Positions 35,799 to 45,434 of a DNA stretch of 58,179 bases are shown here, piece by piece. Location of the stretch: assembly GCF_030441895.1 (NCBI RefSeq), contig NZ_JARJAS010000024.1; one strand, given 5' to 3'. A program made the position numbers and the translations under genes. Under the pieces are notes generated by a model, which saw only the letters and a list, made by a program, of their open reading frames with translations, ran no database searches and was not told the origin of the DNA. Every line of letters begins with the position of its first letter. Position 1 is the first letter of the stretch. This DNA comes from Enterococcus_D entomosocium (GTDB taxonomy: Bacteria; Bacillota; Bacilli; Lactobacillales; Enterococcaceae).

Positions 35799-36689
35799 AT
35801 GAACGAACAAATCATTGATTATCTTCATTATTTGACCATTGAGCGCGGGCTATCCCAAAATACCCGTGCCAGCTACCAGCGAGATCTGCAACAGTATCTT
35901 GCGTTTTTACAAAAAAAACAAGTCACTCAGTGGCAGCAGATCGACCGAGTGATCGTTTTGTCTTTTTTGCAAAGTCTGCAAGAAGCGGGAAAATCCTCGG
36001 CAACCGTGATTCGGATGGTTTCCAGTTTGCGAAGGTTCCACCAATTTTTGCGTCAAGAACGGTTTACCGATCATGATCCAATGCAGCATATTGATTCACC
36101 AAAAAAACAGCAGAAGCTGCCTGATACCTTGAGTTTACAAGAAGTGGAGCGTTTGATCGAAACACCGGATACGCGAGCAGTTTTGGGCATCCGTGACCGA
36201 GCGATTTTGGAAGTGATGTATGCGACGGGCTTGCGCGTCAGTGAGTTGATCGGGTTAAAATTAAACGATCTGCATTTAAGTATGGGATTGTTGCAAACAA
36301 CCGGAAAAGGCGACAAAGAACGGATCGTTCCATTAGGGGACTTAGCGATTCAATGGATCGAAACCTATCTCAGCGATGCGCGTCCGTATTTGACGAGAAA
36401 AATGCCGGATGAAAGCCATCTGTTTGTAAACAACCATGGTACGCAACTGTCTCGTCAAGGGATCTGGAAAAATTTAAAAGCCTTGGTTCGACAAGCTGGG
36501 ATCACCAAGAATGTGACTCCCCATACGCTGCGCCATAGTTTTGCGACCCATCTATTAGAAAACGGGGCAGATCTACGAACGGTTCAAGAGTTGCTAGGGC
36601 ACGCAGATATCTCGACCACTCAGATTTACACGCATATAACGAAGAAACGGATGACGGAAGTGTACAAGCAGCACTTTCCGCGCGCCTAG
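35799..36689 (+). CDS. xerD: Tyrosine recombinase XerD
   Basis: 296 residues. With XerC it resolves chromosome dimers at dif. Catalytic residues: Arg in ATGLRVSEL, Lys in TGKGDKER, His-Arg in HTLRHSFATHLL, His in LGHADIS and Tyr in TQIYTH. The N-terminal SAM-like domain starts at residue 1. First gene of a likely operon xerD-scpA-scpB-rluB. Confidence 0.95.
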   Translation: MNEQIIDYLHYLTIERGLSQNTRASYQRDLQQYLAFLQKKQVTQWQQIDRVIVLSFLQSLQEAGKSSATVIRMVSSLRRFHQFLRQERFTDHDPMQHIDSPKKQQKLPDTLSLQEVERLIETPDTRAVLGIRDRAILEVMYATGLRVSELIGLKLNDLHLSMGLLQTTGKGDKERIVPLGDLAIQWIETYLSDARPYLTRKMPDESHLFVNNHGTQLSRQGIWKNLKALVRQAGITKNVTPHTLRHSFATHLLENGADLRTVQELLGHADISTTQIYTHITKKRMTEVYKQHFPRA

Positions 36690-36703
36690 AAATCGAGGAT
36701 GGA

Positions 36704-37453
36704 ATGGAAGAAATCAAAATAAAATTAGCTGTCTTTGAAGGACCGTTGGATTTGCTGCTTCATTTGATCAAAAAACTGGAGATCGATGTTTATGATATTC
36801 CAGTTGCTACCATCACCGAACAATACATGCAGTACATCCATGCCATGAAAATTTTAGAATTAGAAGTCGCTGGAGAGTATTTAGTCATGGCGGCGACTTT
36901 GATGGCGATCAAAAGCCAGATGCTGTTGCCTAAACAAGAGTTGATTGCTGAAGTCGAAGAGTACGAAGAAGATCCGCGGGATATGCTGGTGGCACAACTG
37001 CTAGAATACCGAAAATTTAAGTACGCAGCCGAACAGCTTTCAGAAAAAGCGGAAGAGCGCAGTTTGTATTACACGAAAGATCCGATGGATGTCGATGAAT
37101 ACAAAGAGGAAGAAGATCAATTAAGAGCCAATCAATTCAACACGATCGATCTCTTTTTGGCTTTTCAAAAAATGATCGAGAAAAAGAAAAATCGCCAAGT
37201 ACTAGAAACCAAGATTTCTCCTGATGAAAGCACCATCGATGAAAAGATGGCGGCGATTCAGTTGGAGATGCAACATGTGAGTGCTAAAAAAGGCCGCAGC
37301 TTTGATTCGTTTTTTACTTCTTACAATAAAACAGAAGTTGTGGTAACCTTTATGGCATTGTTAGAATTAATGAAAAAAGGAACGATTCGAGTAGAGCAAT
37401 CAGACAATTATGCGTCGATTCTGCTCTATCCAACAGGTAAAGAAGATGAGTAA
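36704..37453 (+). CDS. scpA: Segregation and condensation protein A
   Basis: 249 residues, the kleisin that bridges SMC heads with ScpB. Typical start FEGPLDLLLHLIKKLEIDVYDIPVATITEQY, acidic middle region and C-terminal winged helix. It starts 14 nt after xerD and its end overlaps the start of scpB. Confidence 0.96.
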   Translation: MEEIKIKLAVFEGPLDLLLHLIKKLEIDVYDIPVATITEQYMQYIHAMKILELEVAGEYLVMAATLMAIKSQMLLPKQELIAEVEEYEEDPRDMLVAQLLEYRKFKYAAEQLSEKAEERSLYYTKDPMDVDEYKEEEDQLRANQFNTIDLFLAFQKMIEKKKNRQVLETKISPDESTIDEKMAAIQLEMQHVSAKKGRSFDSFFTSYNKTEVVVTFMALLELMKKGTIRVEQSDNYASILLYPTGKEDE

Positions 37454-38030
37454 ATATAGTGAATTAGAAGCGATCTTATTCGTCGTCGGTGATGAGGGGA
37501 TCGGACTTGAAGAACTGAGTTATTTAGTCAAAAGTAATACTGCCAGTGTCTATCAGCATTTGCAGGAACTAAATCAGCAATATGAAGAAAATGAACATAC
37601 CGCGTTGCATATTCTAGAAGTTGGCAATCATTTTATTTTAACCACTAAAAAGCAATTTGCCCCTTTATTGAAGAAATACGCCGAATCACCGATGGGGAGT
37701 TCATTGTCGCAAGCCGCTTTGGAAACTTTGTCGATCATTGCTTATAAGCAACCGATCACTCGGATGGAAGTAGAAGAGATTCGCGGCGTTCAATCCAGCG
37801 GTTCGGTCCAAAAACTGGTGGCAAAGCGGCTGATTGAAGAAAAGGGACGCGTGGACGGACCAGGACGAGCGATCCTATACGGTACGACGGAATACTTTAT
37901 GGATTATTTTGGCTTAAAAAGTTTGGCTGAATTGCCTGACATCCAATCAATGGAAGATGAACTTGAAGAAGATGCACCGTTTGATCTTTTTTACGACCGC
38001 TACAAACAAGCAGAAACAGAAGGAGAATGA
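37446..38030 (+). CDS. scpB: Segregation and condensation protein B
   Basis: 194 residues with two winged-helix domains, the dimeric partner of ScpA in the SMC complex. ALETLSIIAYKQPITRMEVEEIRGVQSSG is the family hallmark region. ATG 37446 overlaps the scpA stop and gives the usual start MSKYSELEAILFVVG. Confidence 0.96.
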   Translation: MSKYSELEAILFVVGDEGIGLEELSYLVKSNTASVYQHLQELNQQYEENEHTALHILEVGNHFILTTKKQFAPLLKKYAESPMGSSLSQAALETLSIIAYKQPITRMEVEEIRGVQSSGSVQKLVAKRLIEEKGRVDGPGRAILYGTTEYFMDYFGLKSLAELPDIQSMEDELEEDAPFDLFYDRYKQAETEGE

Positions 38031-38032
38031 AG

Positions 38033-38749
38033 ATGGAACGTTTGCAAAAAGTGATTGCCCATGCCGGCATCACCTCAAGAAGAAAAGCTGAAGGATTGAT
38101 AACCGAAGGCCGTGTGCGAGTCAATGGACAAGTAATCAAAGAATTAGGGGTCCAAGTCGGTTCAAAAGACGTCGTTGAAGTGGACGGCGTTCCGATCGAA
38201 CAAGAACAACATGTCTATTATCTGTTCTATAAACCTCGTGGCGTGATCTCAGCTGTAACAGATGATAAAAAACGCAAAGTCGTTTTGGATTATTTTGCTG
38301 AAGTCCCTGAACGGGTGTATCCAGTCGGCCGCTTGGACTATGATACCTCCGGTTTGCTGCTACTGACAAATGATGGGGAATTGTCACAGACACTGATGCA
38401 TCCAAAACACGAAGTCGAAAAAGTGTATGTTGCCAAGGTCAAAGGCATTGCGGATAAAAAGCAACTGCTCCCATTGACAAAAGGAATTCGGATCGAAGGG
38501 CGTAAGACCGCGCCTGCTCGCTTTGAAATCTTATCGACAGACCAAACGGCACAATCTAGTATTGTGCAATTGACGATCCACGAAGGTCGCAATCATCAAG
38601 TCAAAAACATGCTAAAAGCAGTTGGTTTGCCTGTACAAAAACTAAAACGGGAAAACTATGGTCCGTTAGATTTAAAAGGTCTTCGTCCAGGGGAATACCG
38701 AGAGTTGTCGAAGAAAGAAGTCAGCCAGCTGAAAAACAGTGCAAAATAG
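38033..38749 (+). CDS. rluB: Pseudouridine synthase RluB (large-subunit rRNA)
   Basis: 238 residues: an S4 RNA-binding domain (1-60; RLQKVIAHAGITSRRKAE) and an RsuA/RluB-type catalytic domain with the active Asp in VGRLDYDTSGLLLLTNDG. It modifies 23S rRNA. ATG 38033 has AAGGAG 7 nt upstream; the ATG two codons earlier is too close. Confidence 0.94.
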   Translation: MERLQKVIAHAGITSRRKAEGLITEGRVRVNGQVIKELGVQVGSKDVVEVDGVPIEQEQHVYYLFYKPRGVISAVTDDKKRKVVLDYFAEVPERVYPVGRLDYDTSGLLLLTNDGELSQTLMHPKHEVEKVYVAKVKGIADKKQLLPLTKGIRIEGRKTAPARFEILSTDQTAQSSIVQLTIHEGRNHQVKNMLKAVGLPVQKLKRENYGPLDLKGLRPGEYRELSKKEVSQLKNSAK

Positions 38750-38775
38750 TTGAAAAGTATCTGAAAACGTAACTA

Positions 38776-38803
38776 TTGTTAATGTTTAGATTTTGTGTAT
38801 AAT
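38776..38803 (+). promoter_or_regulatory. Promoter of the ribU transcript
   Basis: TTGTTA and TATAAT, 16-nt spacer, about 20 nt before the FMN aptamer. Confidence 0.7.
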
Positions 38804-38823
38804 AGAACATGTAATAAATAGAA

Positions 38824-38950
38824 TAAAGGTTCGTCTTCAGGGGCAGGGTGCAATTCCCGACCGGTGGTTATAGTCCACGACCTATTTCTTCGGAAATAGC
38901 TGAATCGGTGAAATTCCGATACCGACAGTACAGTCTGGATAAAGAAGATA
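38824..38950 (+). promoter_or_regulatory. FMN riboswitch (RFN element)
   Basis: Contains the conserved aptamer blocks TCTTCAGGGGCAGGGTG, AATTCCCGACCGGTGGT, TGAATCGGTGAAATTCCGAT and ACCGACAGTACAGTCTGGAT. FMN binding is known to switch off riboflavin synthesis or uptake genes; here it precedes ribU. Confidence 0.97.
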
Positions 38951-38981
38951 GAGCGTATTTGATTTGCTTATGGCTATTTCG

Positions 38982-39024
38982 AATGCCCTCTTTTTTCCCT
39001 GTGGAAAAAAGAGGGCATTTTTTG
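38982..39024 (+). terminator. Riboswitch-controlled terminator
   Basis: AATGCCCTCTTTTTTCC and GGAAAAAAGAGGGCATT form 17 pairs with a short loop, then a T run. It is the expression platform between the FMN aptamer and ribU; an FMN-bound aptamer should favour it. Confidence 0.92.
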
Positions 39025-39103
39025 TCTGGCGCCGACAAGAAAGCCGAGGAAATTTAATAGGTTCGTTTGAAGAGGAATCCTGAACTTAGGAGGATTTATA
39101 CTG

Positions 39104-39697
39104 ATGAACAACAAAACAAGAAAAATGGTGACGATCGCCATGTGTGCTGCTATGGGAACAATTTTGCAATTTATCGCTTTTCCAATTTTTCCGGCATTCA
39201 GCTTTTTAAAGATCGATTTTAGTGATATTCCCGTGATGATCATGATGTTTTTATTTGGTCCTTGGAGTGGGGTAGTGACTGCCTTCATTCGTTCGGTCCT
39301 GCATTTGTTCTTATCTGGTTTTTCACCTGCTGATATGGTGGGAGATACGGCAAGCTTTTTAGCATCATGTGCCTTTACTTTGCCAATGTACTACTTTTTC
39401 CGCAAAGGTATCCACACCAAAAACAAAATGGTTGGTGTCATCAGCGGTATCTTGTCGGTAACGATTTTTATGAGTGTGGCGAACCTATTTGTGATCACAC
39501 CGCTTTATCTACGCTTTTTCGGGGTCACAGCCGATCAATTTTTAGGGATGTCTTTGCCGCAATATGTGGCGATCGGGATTTTACCCTTCAATTTGGTTAA
39601 AGGAGCGATCGTCAGTGCCGTCTTTTTAGCACTACATGCCAAACTGCTCCCATGGTTGGCTCGTAAGCAGCCCCATCATTCTGCTATAGGAAAATAA
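39104..39697 (+). CDS. ribU: Riboflavin ECF transporter substrate-binding subunit RibU
   Basis: 197 residues with six membrane segments, the S-component of an energy-coupling-factor importer for riboflavin. FLKIDFSDIPVMIMMFLFGPW is the riboflavin-type signature. It needs the shared EcfAA'T module encoded elsewhere. Control by the FMN riboswitch upstream confirms the substrate. TAGGAGG lies about 10 nt before the ATG. Confidence 0.95.
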   Translation: MNNKTRKMVTIAMCAAMGTILQFIAFPIFPAFSFLKIDFSDIPVMIMMFLFGPWSGVVTAFIRSVLHLFLSGFSPADMVGDTASFLASCAFTLPMYYFFRKGIHTKNKMVGVISGILSVTIFMSVANLFVITPLYLRFFGVTADQFLGMSLPQYVAIGILPFNLVKGAIVSAVFLALHAKLLPWLARKQPHHSAIGK

Positions 39698-39701
39698 AAA
39701 A

Positions 39702-39758
39702 TGAGCCGACTTGCTGTGGCAGACGAAAGGTCTGTTAATGGCAGGTCGACTTTTTTAT
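39702..39758. terminator. Terminator between ribU and ferredoxin genes
   Basis: AGCCGACTTGC and GCAGGTCGACT pair at 10 of 11 positions around an inner CAGAC/GTCTG hairpin, then six T on the plus strand. It lies between two convergent genes. Confidence 0.75.
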
Positions 39759-39970
39759 TTTTCTATAAGGATCGCTCTGGTGGGGCATTTGCGATAAGCA
39801 GTTTTGACTTTTTCTTGTTGTTCTTCTATGATAAACTGTTGCCGTGCACTCGGTTCTTGGGCAAATAAAACGATCCCATCTTCATCATAATCGAAGATCT
39901 CGGGAGCATAGATCGCACATAGTCCACAAGCAATGCAGCGCTCAGGAACAATTTTACAGCGTTGTGACAT
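39755..39970 (-). CDS. Small ferredoxin, single [4Fe-4S] cluster
   Basis: 71 residues. CIACGLC supplies three ligands and the Cys of KCPTRAI the fourth, as in monocluster Bacillus-type ferredoxins. The acidic middle part is usual. Divergent from the ypbB-like gene; Bacillus also has fer next to ypbB-recQ. Confidence 0.9.
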   Translation of the reverse strand: MSQRCKIVPERCIACGLCAIYAPEIFDYDEDGIVLFAQEPSARQQFIIEEQQEKVKTAYRKCPTRAILIEK

Positions 39971-39996
39971 TTTTTAGTCCTTTCTGGGAGGAAGAT

Positions 39997-40992
39997 ATGG
40001 ATTCTTTTATTTTAGCGCTGTTTTCTGATACTGACAAGTTGCGTCCATCGACACTTTATCAAATTCTCATTGGTAAGCGCACTAGCTCTGTCTTGAGTTA
40101 TGCCTTTTTTTATGATCGATTAGGTCTTTTTCAAGCGTTGCCACAGTTGAATGAGAGGGAGTATCAACAGACGATCGCTGACTTGATCCAACAAGGGATG
40201 CTAAGTCGAGATTCAGATGGTCTGCTGCTCAAAAGGACCGCTGCAAATTATGAACAGTCAAGAGAAATGTTGTTGCATCATACGGATTATTTTCGGTATG
40301 GACGAACGACGGAGGAGGCGTGGCGTTTTGTCCGACTGCTGGTTCAAGCAGCTGCATATCAAGAGGTGACGAATCAGTATATTCCTGTTGAGAACACGCC
40401 TTTATATACAGAACCTGTGCGTCGACTGATCCATCAATACCCTGAAATCAAAAAGATCACTCATCGAGAACTTTCGGCAGTTTTTGCCCAACTTTCCGCA
40501 GAAGTCGCAGATTTTTTAGCGGGTACCTTATCTGGTCCTGATCTTCTGGGGCAGGCGTTTTTCCAACTTTTGCCAGAATCTGTACAAGGTAAGCCTTGGG
40601 ACAATCTTTATGTAGGAGCTGCGATCCATCAATTTTTAGCCCTGGTTGAAAAAGAGTCTCAGATGGTTCTGTTTCAAGGATTGTCGCCTTTTCTAAATAG
40701 GAATCTGAATCAAAGTATGCTGGAAAGTCGTGCATTGTTCTTGCAAGGAGCTTCTGTTGAGCAGATCATGGAAAAAAGAAGGATCAAACGAGGAACCGTT
40801 AATGATCATTTGATTGAGTGGGCACTGCTTGATCCGACATTTCCGTATCAGCGCTTTGATACATCATTGATGAATAAGCTGCCAGCAACTTCTTGGAAAA
40901 ACAGCTATCAAGAATTACAGGAGCTTCTTACGACTGATTTTTTGACGATTCGTTTGTTACAGATTGCTCAGAAACGGGGGATTCGATGTTAG
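39997..40992 (+). CDS. YpbB-like helix-turn-helix protein next to recQ
   Basis: 331 residues. Mostly helical, with a C-terminal segment FLQGASVEQIMEKRRIKRGTVNDHLIEWAL that is the helix-turn-helix found in YpbB and in the C-termini of some RecQ helicases. Function unknown; its end overlaps recQ by 7 nt, so the two products probably act together in DNA metabolism. The ATG at 39997 has TGGGAGGA upstream; earlier starts would overlap the ferredoxin gene. Confidence 0.8.
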   Translation: MDSFILALFSDTDKLRPSTLYQILIGKRTSSVLSYAFFYDRLGLFQALPQLNEREYQQTIADLIQQGMLSRDSDGLLLKRTAANYEQSREMLLHHTDYFRYGRTTEEAWRFVRLLVQAAAYQEVTNQYIPVENTPLYTEPVRRLIHQYPEIKKITHRELSAVFAQLSAEVADFLAGTLSGPDLLGQAFFQLLPESVQGKPWDNLYVGAAIHQFLALVEKESQMVLFQGLSPFLNRNLNQSMLESRALFLQGASVEQIMEKRRIKRGTVNDHLIEWALLDPTFPYQRFDTSLMNKLPATSWKNSYQELQELLTTDFLTIRLLQIAQKRGIRC

Positions 40993-42368
40993 AAAACGCA
41001 CTGAATCAGTACTTTGGCTTCAAAACATTTCGTCAAGGACAAAAAGAAGTCATCGAAAGTGTTTTAGCGCAGCAAGATACGTTAGCGATTTTGCCTACCG
41101 GGAATGGCAAAAGTCTCTGTTATCAGCTGCCAGGGTACCTCATAGATGGCATCGTAATCATTATCTCACCGCTTGTTTCTTTAATGGAAGATCAAGTCTA
41201 TGGCCTACAAAAGCAAGGGGAAAAACGCGCGATTGCGTTTAATAGTCAACTGGACCCTACCGATCGTCACTATGTGATGCAGCATTTATCGCAGTACAAA
41301 TTTTTGTTCTTAAGTCCAGAAATGATCGTGCAAGAAGCCATTTTGCAGCAACTCGAACGAGCTAAGATCGCTATGCTCGTGGTGGATGAAGCTCATTGTG
41401 TTTCCCAATGGGGCATTGATTTTCGACCAGAGTACTTGCAGCTTGGTGAAGTAAAAAAACGTTTGAAGACACCCGTCACATTAGCATTGACGGCTACTGC
41501 TACGGCGCAAGTCGAAGCAGATATTCGGCAAGTGTTGTTAGCAAAGAATGCCAATGTCTACCGTTATTCGATGAACCGCAGCAATATCGGCTTGTTCGTA
41601 GAGAAAACGTCAGACAAAGATGCGGCATTAGCAGACTATCTCAGCCGCTTAGGCGGGGCTGGGATCATCTATTGTTCCACAAGAAGCAAAGTCGAAGAAG
41701 TCTATAACAAACTGCGTCAGCGCTATTCGGTAGGCTATTATCATGGTGGTCTAGCGAGCGATCAAAGAAAAACGTTGCAGCAGCAGTTTTCTCAGAATAA
41801 ACTAAAATTGCTCGTCGCAACCAATGCGTTTGGGATGGGGATCAATAAAGAAGATATTCGTTTTGTAATCCATTATGACTTGCCTGATTCGCTGGAAAAC
41901 TACAGTCAGGAAATCGGTCGAGCAGGCCGCGATGGCAAACAAAGCAGTGCGATCTTGCTTTATCAGGAACACGATGAGCAGATTCACTACTTCTTTCAGC
42001 GAGAAAACAAAGAAGAACGCCGTGCTTTAGAACGAATGGATCAGAAAAAGATGAAAGGACCTTTGACACCGCTGCAAGAAAAATGGCAGAAGAAGATGAA
42101 GGAGTTGGGGGCTGCGTTTTGGCTGGAAACGCTAAAACAAAACGAACAGCAAAAGCAAGAACAATTACAAAAAATGTTGGCTTATATTCATTTTACCGGC
42201 TGTCGTCGCCAGTTTTTATTGGCGCACTTTGGGGAAGAAGCATCAGCAAATCCTTATTGTTGCGACAATGACGGGATCGAATTGGCAGTGGAAGAAGAGC
42301 TTTTAGAAAAAAAAGTCATCCTTCATTGGCAAGAACGTTTAATAAAAATTTTTAAAGATATAAATTGA
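40986..42368 (+). CDS. recQ: RecQ-family ATP-dependent DNA helicase (short, RecS type)
   Basis: 460 residues. Motif 0 FGFKTFRQGQKE, Walker A ILPTGNGKSLCYQ, DEAH box VVDEAHCVSQWG, and motif VI QEIGRAGRDG. A Cys-rich zinc-binding tail follows (CCDND). The HRDC domain of long RecQ proteins is missing, as in Bacillus RecS. It unwinds DNA 3' to 5' in repair and recombination. Confidence 0.94.
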   Translation: MLENALNQYFGFKTFRQGQKEVIESVLAQQDTLAILPTGNGKSLCYQLPGYLIDGIVIIISPLVSLMEDQVYGLQKQGEKRAIAFNSQLDPTDRHYVMQHLSQYKFLFLSPEMIVQEAILQQLERAKIAMLVVDEAHCVSQWGIDFRPEYLQLGEVKKRLKTPVTLALTATATAQVEADIRQVLLAKNANVYRYSMNRSNIGLFVEKTSDKDAALADYLSRLGGAGIIYCSTRSKVEEVYNKLRQRYSVGYYHGGLASDQRKTLQQQFSQNKLKLLVATNAFGMGINKEDIRFVIHYDLPDSLENYSQEIGRAGRDGKQSSAILLYQEHDEQIHYFFQRENKEERRALERMDQKKMKGPLTPLQEKWQKKMKELGAAFWLETLKQNEQQKQEQLQKMLAYIHFTGCRRQFLLAHFGEEASANPYCCDNDGIELAVEEELLEKKVILHWQERLIKIFKDIN

Positions 42369-42440
42369 ATCGTATTTTGCAGGACAGTTTTTATTTACCT
42401 ATGGTATAATACATCGGAAGGAAACTAGGAGGGAATACGA

Positions 42441-43067
42441 GTGAGCAAGAAAGACAATGACTACAATTCAGAAAATCAAGAACCGTGGGAACAACCAATC
42501 TATGATACAGAATACGATGATTCTGCATCAAGATCCCAACAAAGAAAACAAAAGCGTGGGAATTCACTCTTTTTGACGATCGTTTTAGTTTTGCTTTTCT
42601 TGATCGTGGCAATTCCGGTTGGTGCCGGTATTTGGGTATTGAATCATAACAGTGATGCCCCGACCGCAGCAAGTTCAAGCAGTACAGTAGAAAGTACGAC
42701 AGAATCTTCGACAACCGAGTCATCAACAACGGAATCATCAACTGCTGAATCGACAAGTGAAACGAGTTCGTCAACAAGTGAATCAAGTTCTTCATCAAGC
42801 AGTAGCAGTTCTGCACCAGCTTCAACGACGCCATCAAGTAGTAGTGAGCCGGCTCAACAAGAAAACAATGCAGGGCAAGACACTACGCAAAATAATCAAG
42901 GGCAAGGAGCGACTGGTACCGAGGAATACACGACGGTGCAAGCAGGTGAAGGTCCTGAACAAGTGGCAGCCCGTACAGGCATCTCAGTTGAAACCCTATA
43001 TCAATTAAATGGGATTGATCCAAACAACTACATGCTATACCCTGGCGACACATTACGAATTAAATAA
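42441..43067 (+). CDS. LysM surface-associated protein (SAG1386/EF1546 type)
   Basis: 208 residues: charged cytoplasmic N-terminus, membrane helix (about 43-66), a Ser/Thr/Glu repeat region (about 75-135), a Gln/Asn-rich linker and a C-terminal LysM domain (about 163-208; TTVQAGEGPEQVAARTGIS). LysM binds peptidoglycan, so it spans membrane and wall. The GTG start has AGGAGGG 8 nt upstream. The recQ-LysM-cmk order is shared with other enterococci and streptococci. Confidence 0.88.
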   Translation: MSKKDNDYNSENQEPWEQPIYDTEYDDSASRSQQRKQKRGNSLFLTIVLVLLFLIVAIPVGAGIWVLNHNSDAPTAASSSSTVESTTESSTTESSTTESSTAESTSETSSSTSESSSSSSSSSSAPASTTPSSSSEPAQQENNAGQDTTQNNQGQGATGTEEYTTVQAGEGPEQVAARTGISVETLYQLNGIDPNNYMLYPGDTLRIK

Positions 43068-43090
43068 AAAACCGCTTTGGCGGTTTTTTT
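43067..43090 (+). terminator. Terminator behind the LysM gene
   Basis: AAAAACCGC and GCGGTTTTT with a short loop and an eight-T run, overlapping the stop codon. Confidence 0.88.
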
Positions 43091-43172
43091 TCTTGGTAGG
43101 AAGAAGCCAAGGTGAACGATAAGCAGAAACGATGAAGGAATACACATCGTTGGGAAACGAGGAGTAAGAAAA

Positions 43173-43844
43173 ATGAAAAAAATCAACATCGCTATTGATG
43201 GTCCGGCGTCATCTGGGAAAAGTACCGTGGCAAAAATCATCGCCAATGATTTAGGGTTTATTTATACAGATACCGGGGCCATGTACCGCAGCATCACGTA
43301 TTTGGCCTTAAAAAGCGGCTGTTCATTAGAGGATGAAGCGGCGATCGCTGCTTTGATCGATCAATACCCCATCACTTTTGAACCGACTGAACACGGTCAA
43401 GAGGTCTTTGCAGGAGGAGAGCAAGTCACAGAAGCGATCCGTCAGCCAGAAGTAACCAACGCAGTTTCGAAGGTATCGGCATACCCTGCGATCCGCGAAA
43501 AACTAGTCCAACAACAGCAGATGATCGCTAAAGATGGCGGTGTCGTGATGGATGGCCGCGATATTGGTACGGCGGTTTTACCACAAGCAGAAGTCAAGAT
43601 TTTTCTGGTAGCAAGTGTGGAAGAACGGGCGCAGCGCCGTTTCAAAGAAAATCAGCAAAAAGGGATCGGTACCGATTATGAAACTTTAAAAGAAGAGATT
43701 CAGCAAAGAGATTACTTGGATTCTCATCGGGAAGTCTCCCCTTTGAAACAAGCAACAGATGCCGTTCGAATTGACACCTCCGGTTTAACAATCGAGCAAG
43801 TCGTAGAAGCGATCAAAAAAACGATCCAAGAAAAGATCGACTAG
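43173..43844 (+). CDS. cmk: Cytidylate kinase
   Basis: 223 residues. Phosphorylates CMP and dCMP. P-loop GPASSGKSTVAK, then TDTGAMYRS and MDGRDIGTAVLPQA are signatures. GAGGAG lies 8 nt before the ATG. Ended by its own terminator. Confidence 0.97.
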   Translation: MKKINIAIDGPASSGKSTVAKIIANDLGFIYTDTGAMYRSITYLALKSGCSLEDEAAIAALIDQYPITFEPTEHGQEVFAGGEQVTEAIRQPEVTNAVSKVSAYPAIREKLVQQQQMIAKDGGVVMDGRDIGTAVLPQAEVKIFLVASVEERAQRRFKENQQKGIGTDYETLKEEIQQRDYLDSHREVSPLKQATDAVRIDTSGLTIEQVVEAIKKTIQEKID

Positions 43845-43846
43845 CG

Positions 43847-43877
43847 AAAACAATGGGTGTTCCCCATTGTTTTTTTA
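43847..43877 (+). terminator. cmk terminator
   Basis: AAAACAATGGG and CCCATTGTTTT form 11 pairs around a short loop, then T run, a few bases behind the stop codon. Confidence 0.9.
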
Positions 43878-44056
43878 TTTTTCCTACGAAAAAGATGAAA
43901 GCAAGCAAGAAAACAGACGTGAAAAGACTTTTTCAACGAAAAAACCGTAGTTTTTTAGGAAAATAAGAGAAATCGCTTTATTTTTTTTTCATTCTATTTT
44001 AAACTAAAAGATGTAGTGCAATTATTGCAGAATTGTTGGTTAGGAGGACATGAGAG

Positions 44057-45271
44057 ATGACAGAATTTGAAAATAATCAGGTTGAGAGTGGAAATGAATC
44101 AATGGAAGCCGCTTTAGACAATTTCCAAGAAGTAAAAGTTGGAGATATCGTTAAAGGCGAGGTATTGGCCATTGAGGATAAACAAGCGATCGTAGGGATC
44201 GAAGGCGCCGGTGTCGAAGGCGTTGTTCCTGCAAAAGAATTATCGACTTTACCTGTTGAAGACATCAACGAAGCAGTCAAAGTAGGGGATGTCTTAGAAT
44301 TAGTTGTGATTTCAGCAATTGGGAAAGACAAAGAAAATGGCAGCTATCTCCTTTCTAAACGTCGCTTAGATGCGAAAAAAGTTTGGGAAGATATCGAAAA
44401 AGATTTCCAAGAAGGAAAAATCATCGAAGCACCAGTCACCAACGTCGTTAAAGGCGGATTAGTGGTTGACGTAGGGGTTCGTGGGTTTGTTCCAGCATCA
44501 ATGGTCGAAGATCATTTTGTTGCGGATTTTGAAGATTACAAAGGGAAAACATTGACCTTTAAAATCGTTGAGATCGAGCCTTCTGAAAACCGCTTGATCC
44601 TTTCTCATAAAGCTGTTGTTGAAGCAGAAAAAGCAAAACAAAAAGAAGCTTTACTAGCTGATTTATATGAAGGACAAGAAGTAGAAGGGAAAGTAGCTCG
44701 TTTGACTGACTTTGGTGCCTTCGTGGACCTAGGCGGCATCGATGGACTTGTCCATGTCTCTGAAATTTCACATGGGCATGTTGGCAAACCGAGTGACGTT
44801 TTGTCTGTTGGAGATACCGTCAACGTCCGTATCTTATCTGTTGATGCAGACAAAGAACGTGTGTCTCTTTCAATCAAAGACACATTGCCTGGACCTTGGA
44901 CCAATATTGAAGAACAAGCGGCTGTTGGCAGTGTCTTAACTGGGACTGTTAAACGTTTGACAAGCTTCGGTGCGTTTGTGGAAGTCTTCCCAGGTGTTGA
45001 AGGGCTGATCCATATTTCACAAATCTCCCATAAACACATTGCGACACCACATGAAGTCTTACAAGAAGGCGATGAAGTGCAAGTGAAAGTGCTCGAAGTG
45101 AACCCTTCAGAACACCGAATCGCATTAAGTATTAAAGCATTAGAAAAAGCCGAAAACACCAATGAAACACAAGAAGTTTCAGAGGATGATTATCAATTGC
45201 CAGAAGAATCAACTGGGTTTACCATGGGTGATATCTTAGGCGATGCCTTAAAAGACAGCGACGAAGAGTAA
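44057..45271 (+). CDS. rpsA: 30S ribosomal protein S1 (short form)
   Basis: 404 residues with four S1 domains (about 27-95, 112-180, 198-266, 282-350) and an acidic tail. Firmicute S1 is shorter than the six-domain E. coli protein; it helps mRNA binding. GGAGG lies about 8 nt before the ATG. Located after cmk as in many Firmicutes. Confidence 0.95.
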   Translation: MTEFENNQVESGNESMEAALDNFQEVKVGDIVKGEVLAIEDKQAIVGIEGAGVEGVVPAKELSTLPVEDINEAVKVGDVLELVVISAIGKDKENGSYLLSKRRLDAKKVWEDIEKDFQEGKIIEAPVTNVVKGGLVVDVGVRGFVPASMVEDHFVADFEDYKGKTLTFKIVEIEPSENRLILSHKAVVEAEKAKQKEALLADLYEGQEVEGKVARLTDFGAFVDLGGIDGLVHVSEISHGHVGKPSDVLSVGDTVNVRILSVDADKERVSLSIKDTLPGPWTNIEEQAAVGSVLTGTVKRLTSFGAFVEVFPGVEGLIHISQISHKHIATPHEVLQEGDEVQVKVLEVNPSEHRIALSIKALEKAENTNETQEVSEDDYQLPEESTGFTMGDILGDALKDSDEE

Positions 45272-45279
45272 TTGTATGC

Positions 45280-45328
45280 CATCAGCTTATAACGATTCGA
45301 TGTTTGAATTTGTTATAAGCTGATTTTT
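45280..45328 (+). terminator. rpsA terminator
   Basis: ATCAGCTTATAAC and GTTATAAGCTGAT are exact complements (13 pairs) followed by six T. Confidence 0.92.
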
Positions 45329-45344
45329 TGTTTGCCGAGAAAGC

Positions 45345-45373
45345 TTGCAACTTTCCATGGCTTTAGGTAAACT
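45345..45373 (+). promoter_or_regulatory. Probable der promoter
   Basis: TTGCAA and TAAACT, 17-nt spacer, 61 nt before der. Confidence 0.5.
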
Positions 45374-45434
45374 AAGTAAGATTGAATACAAGAAGCAGCG
45401 TACAAGGACTGCTTTTTTAAATGGAGGGTAAAAA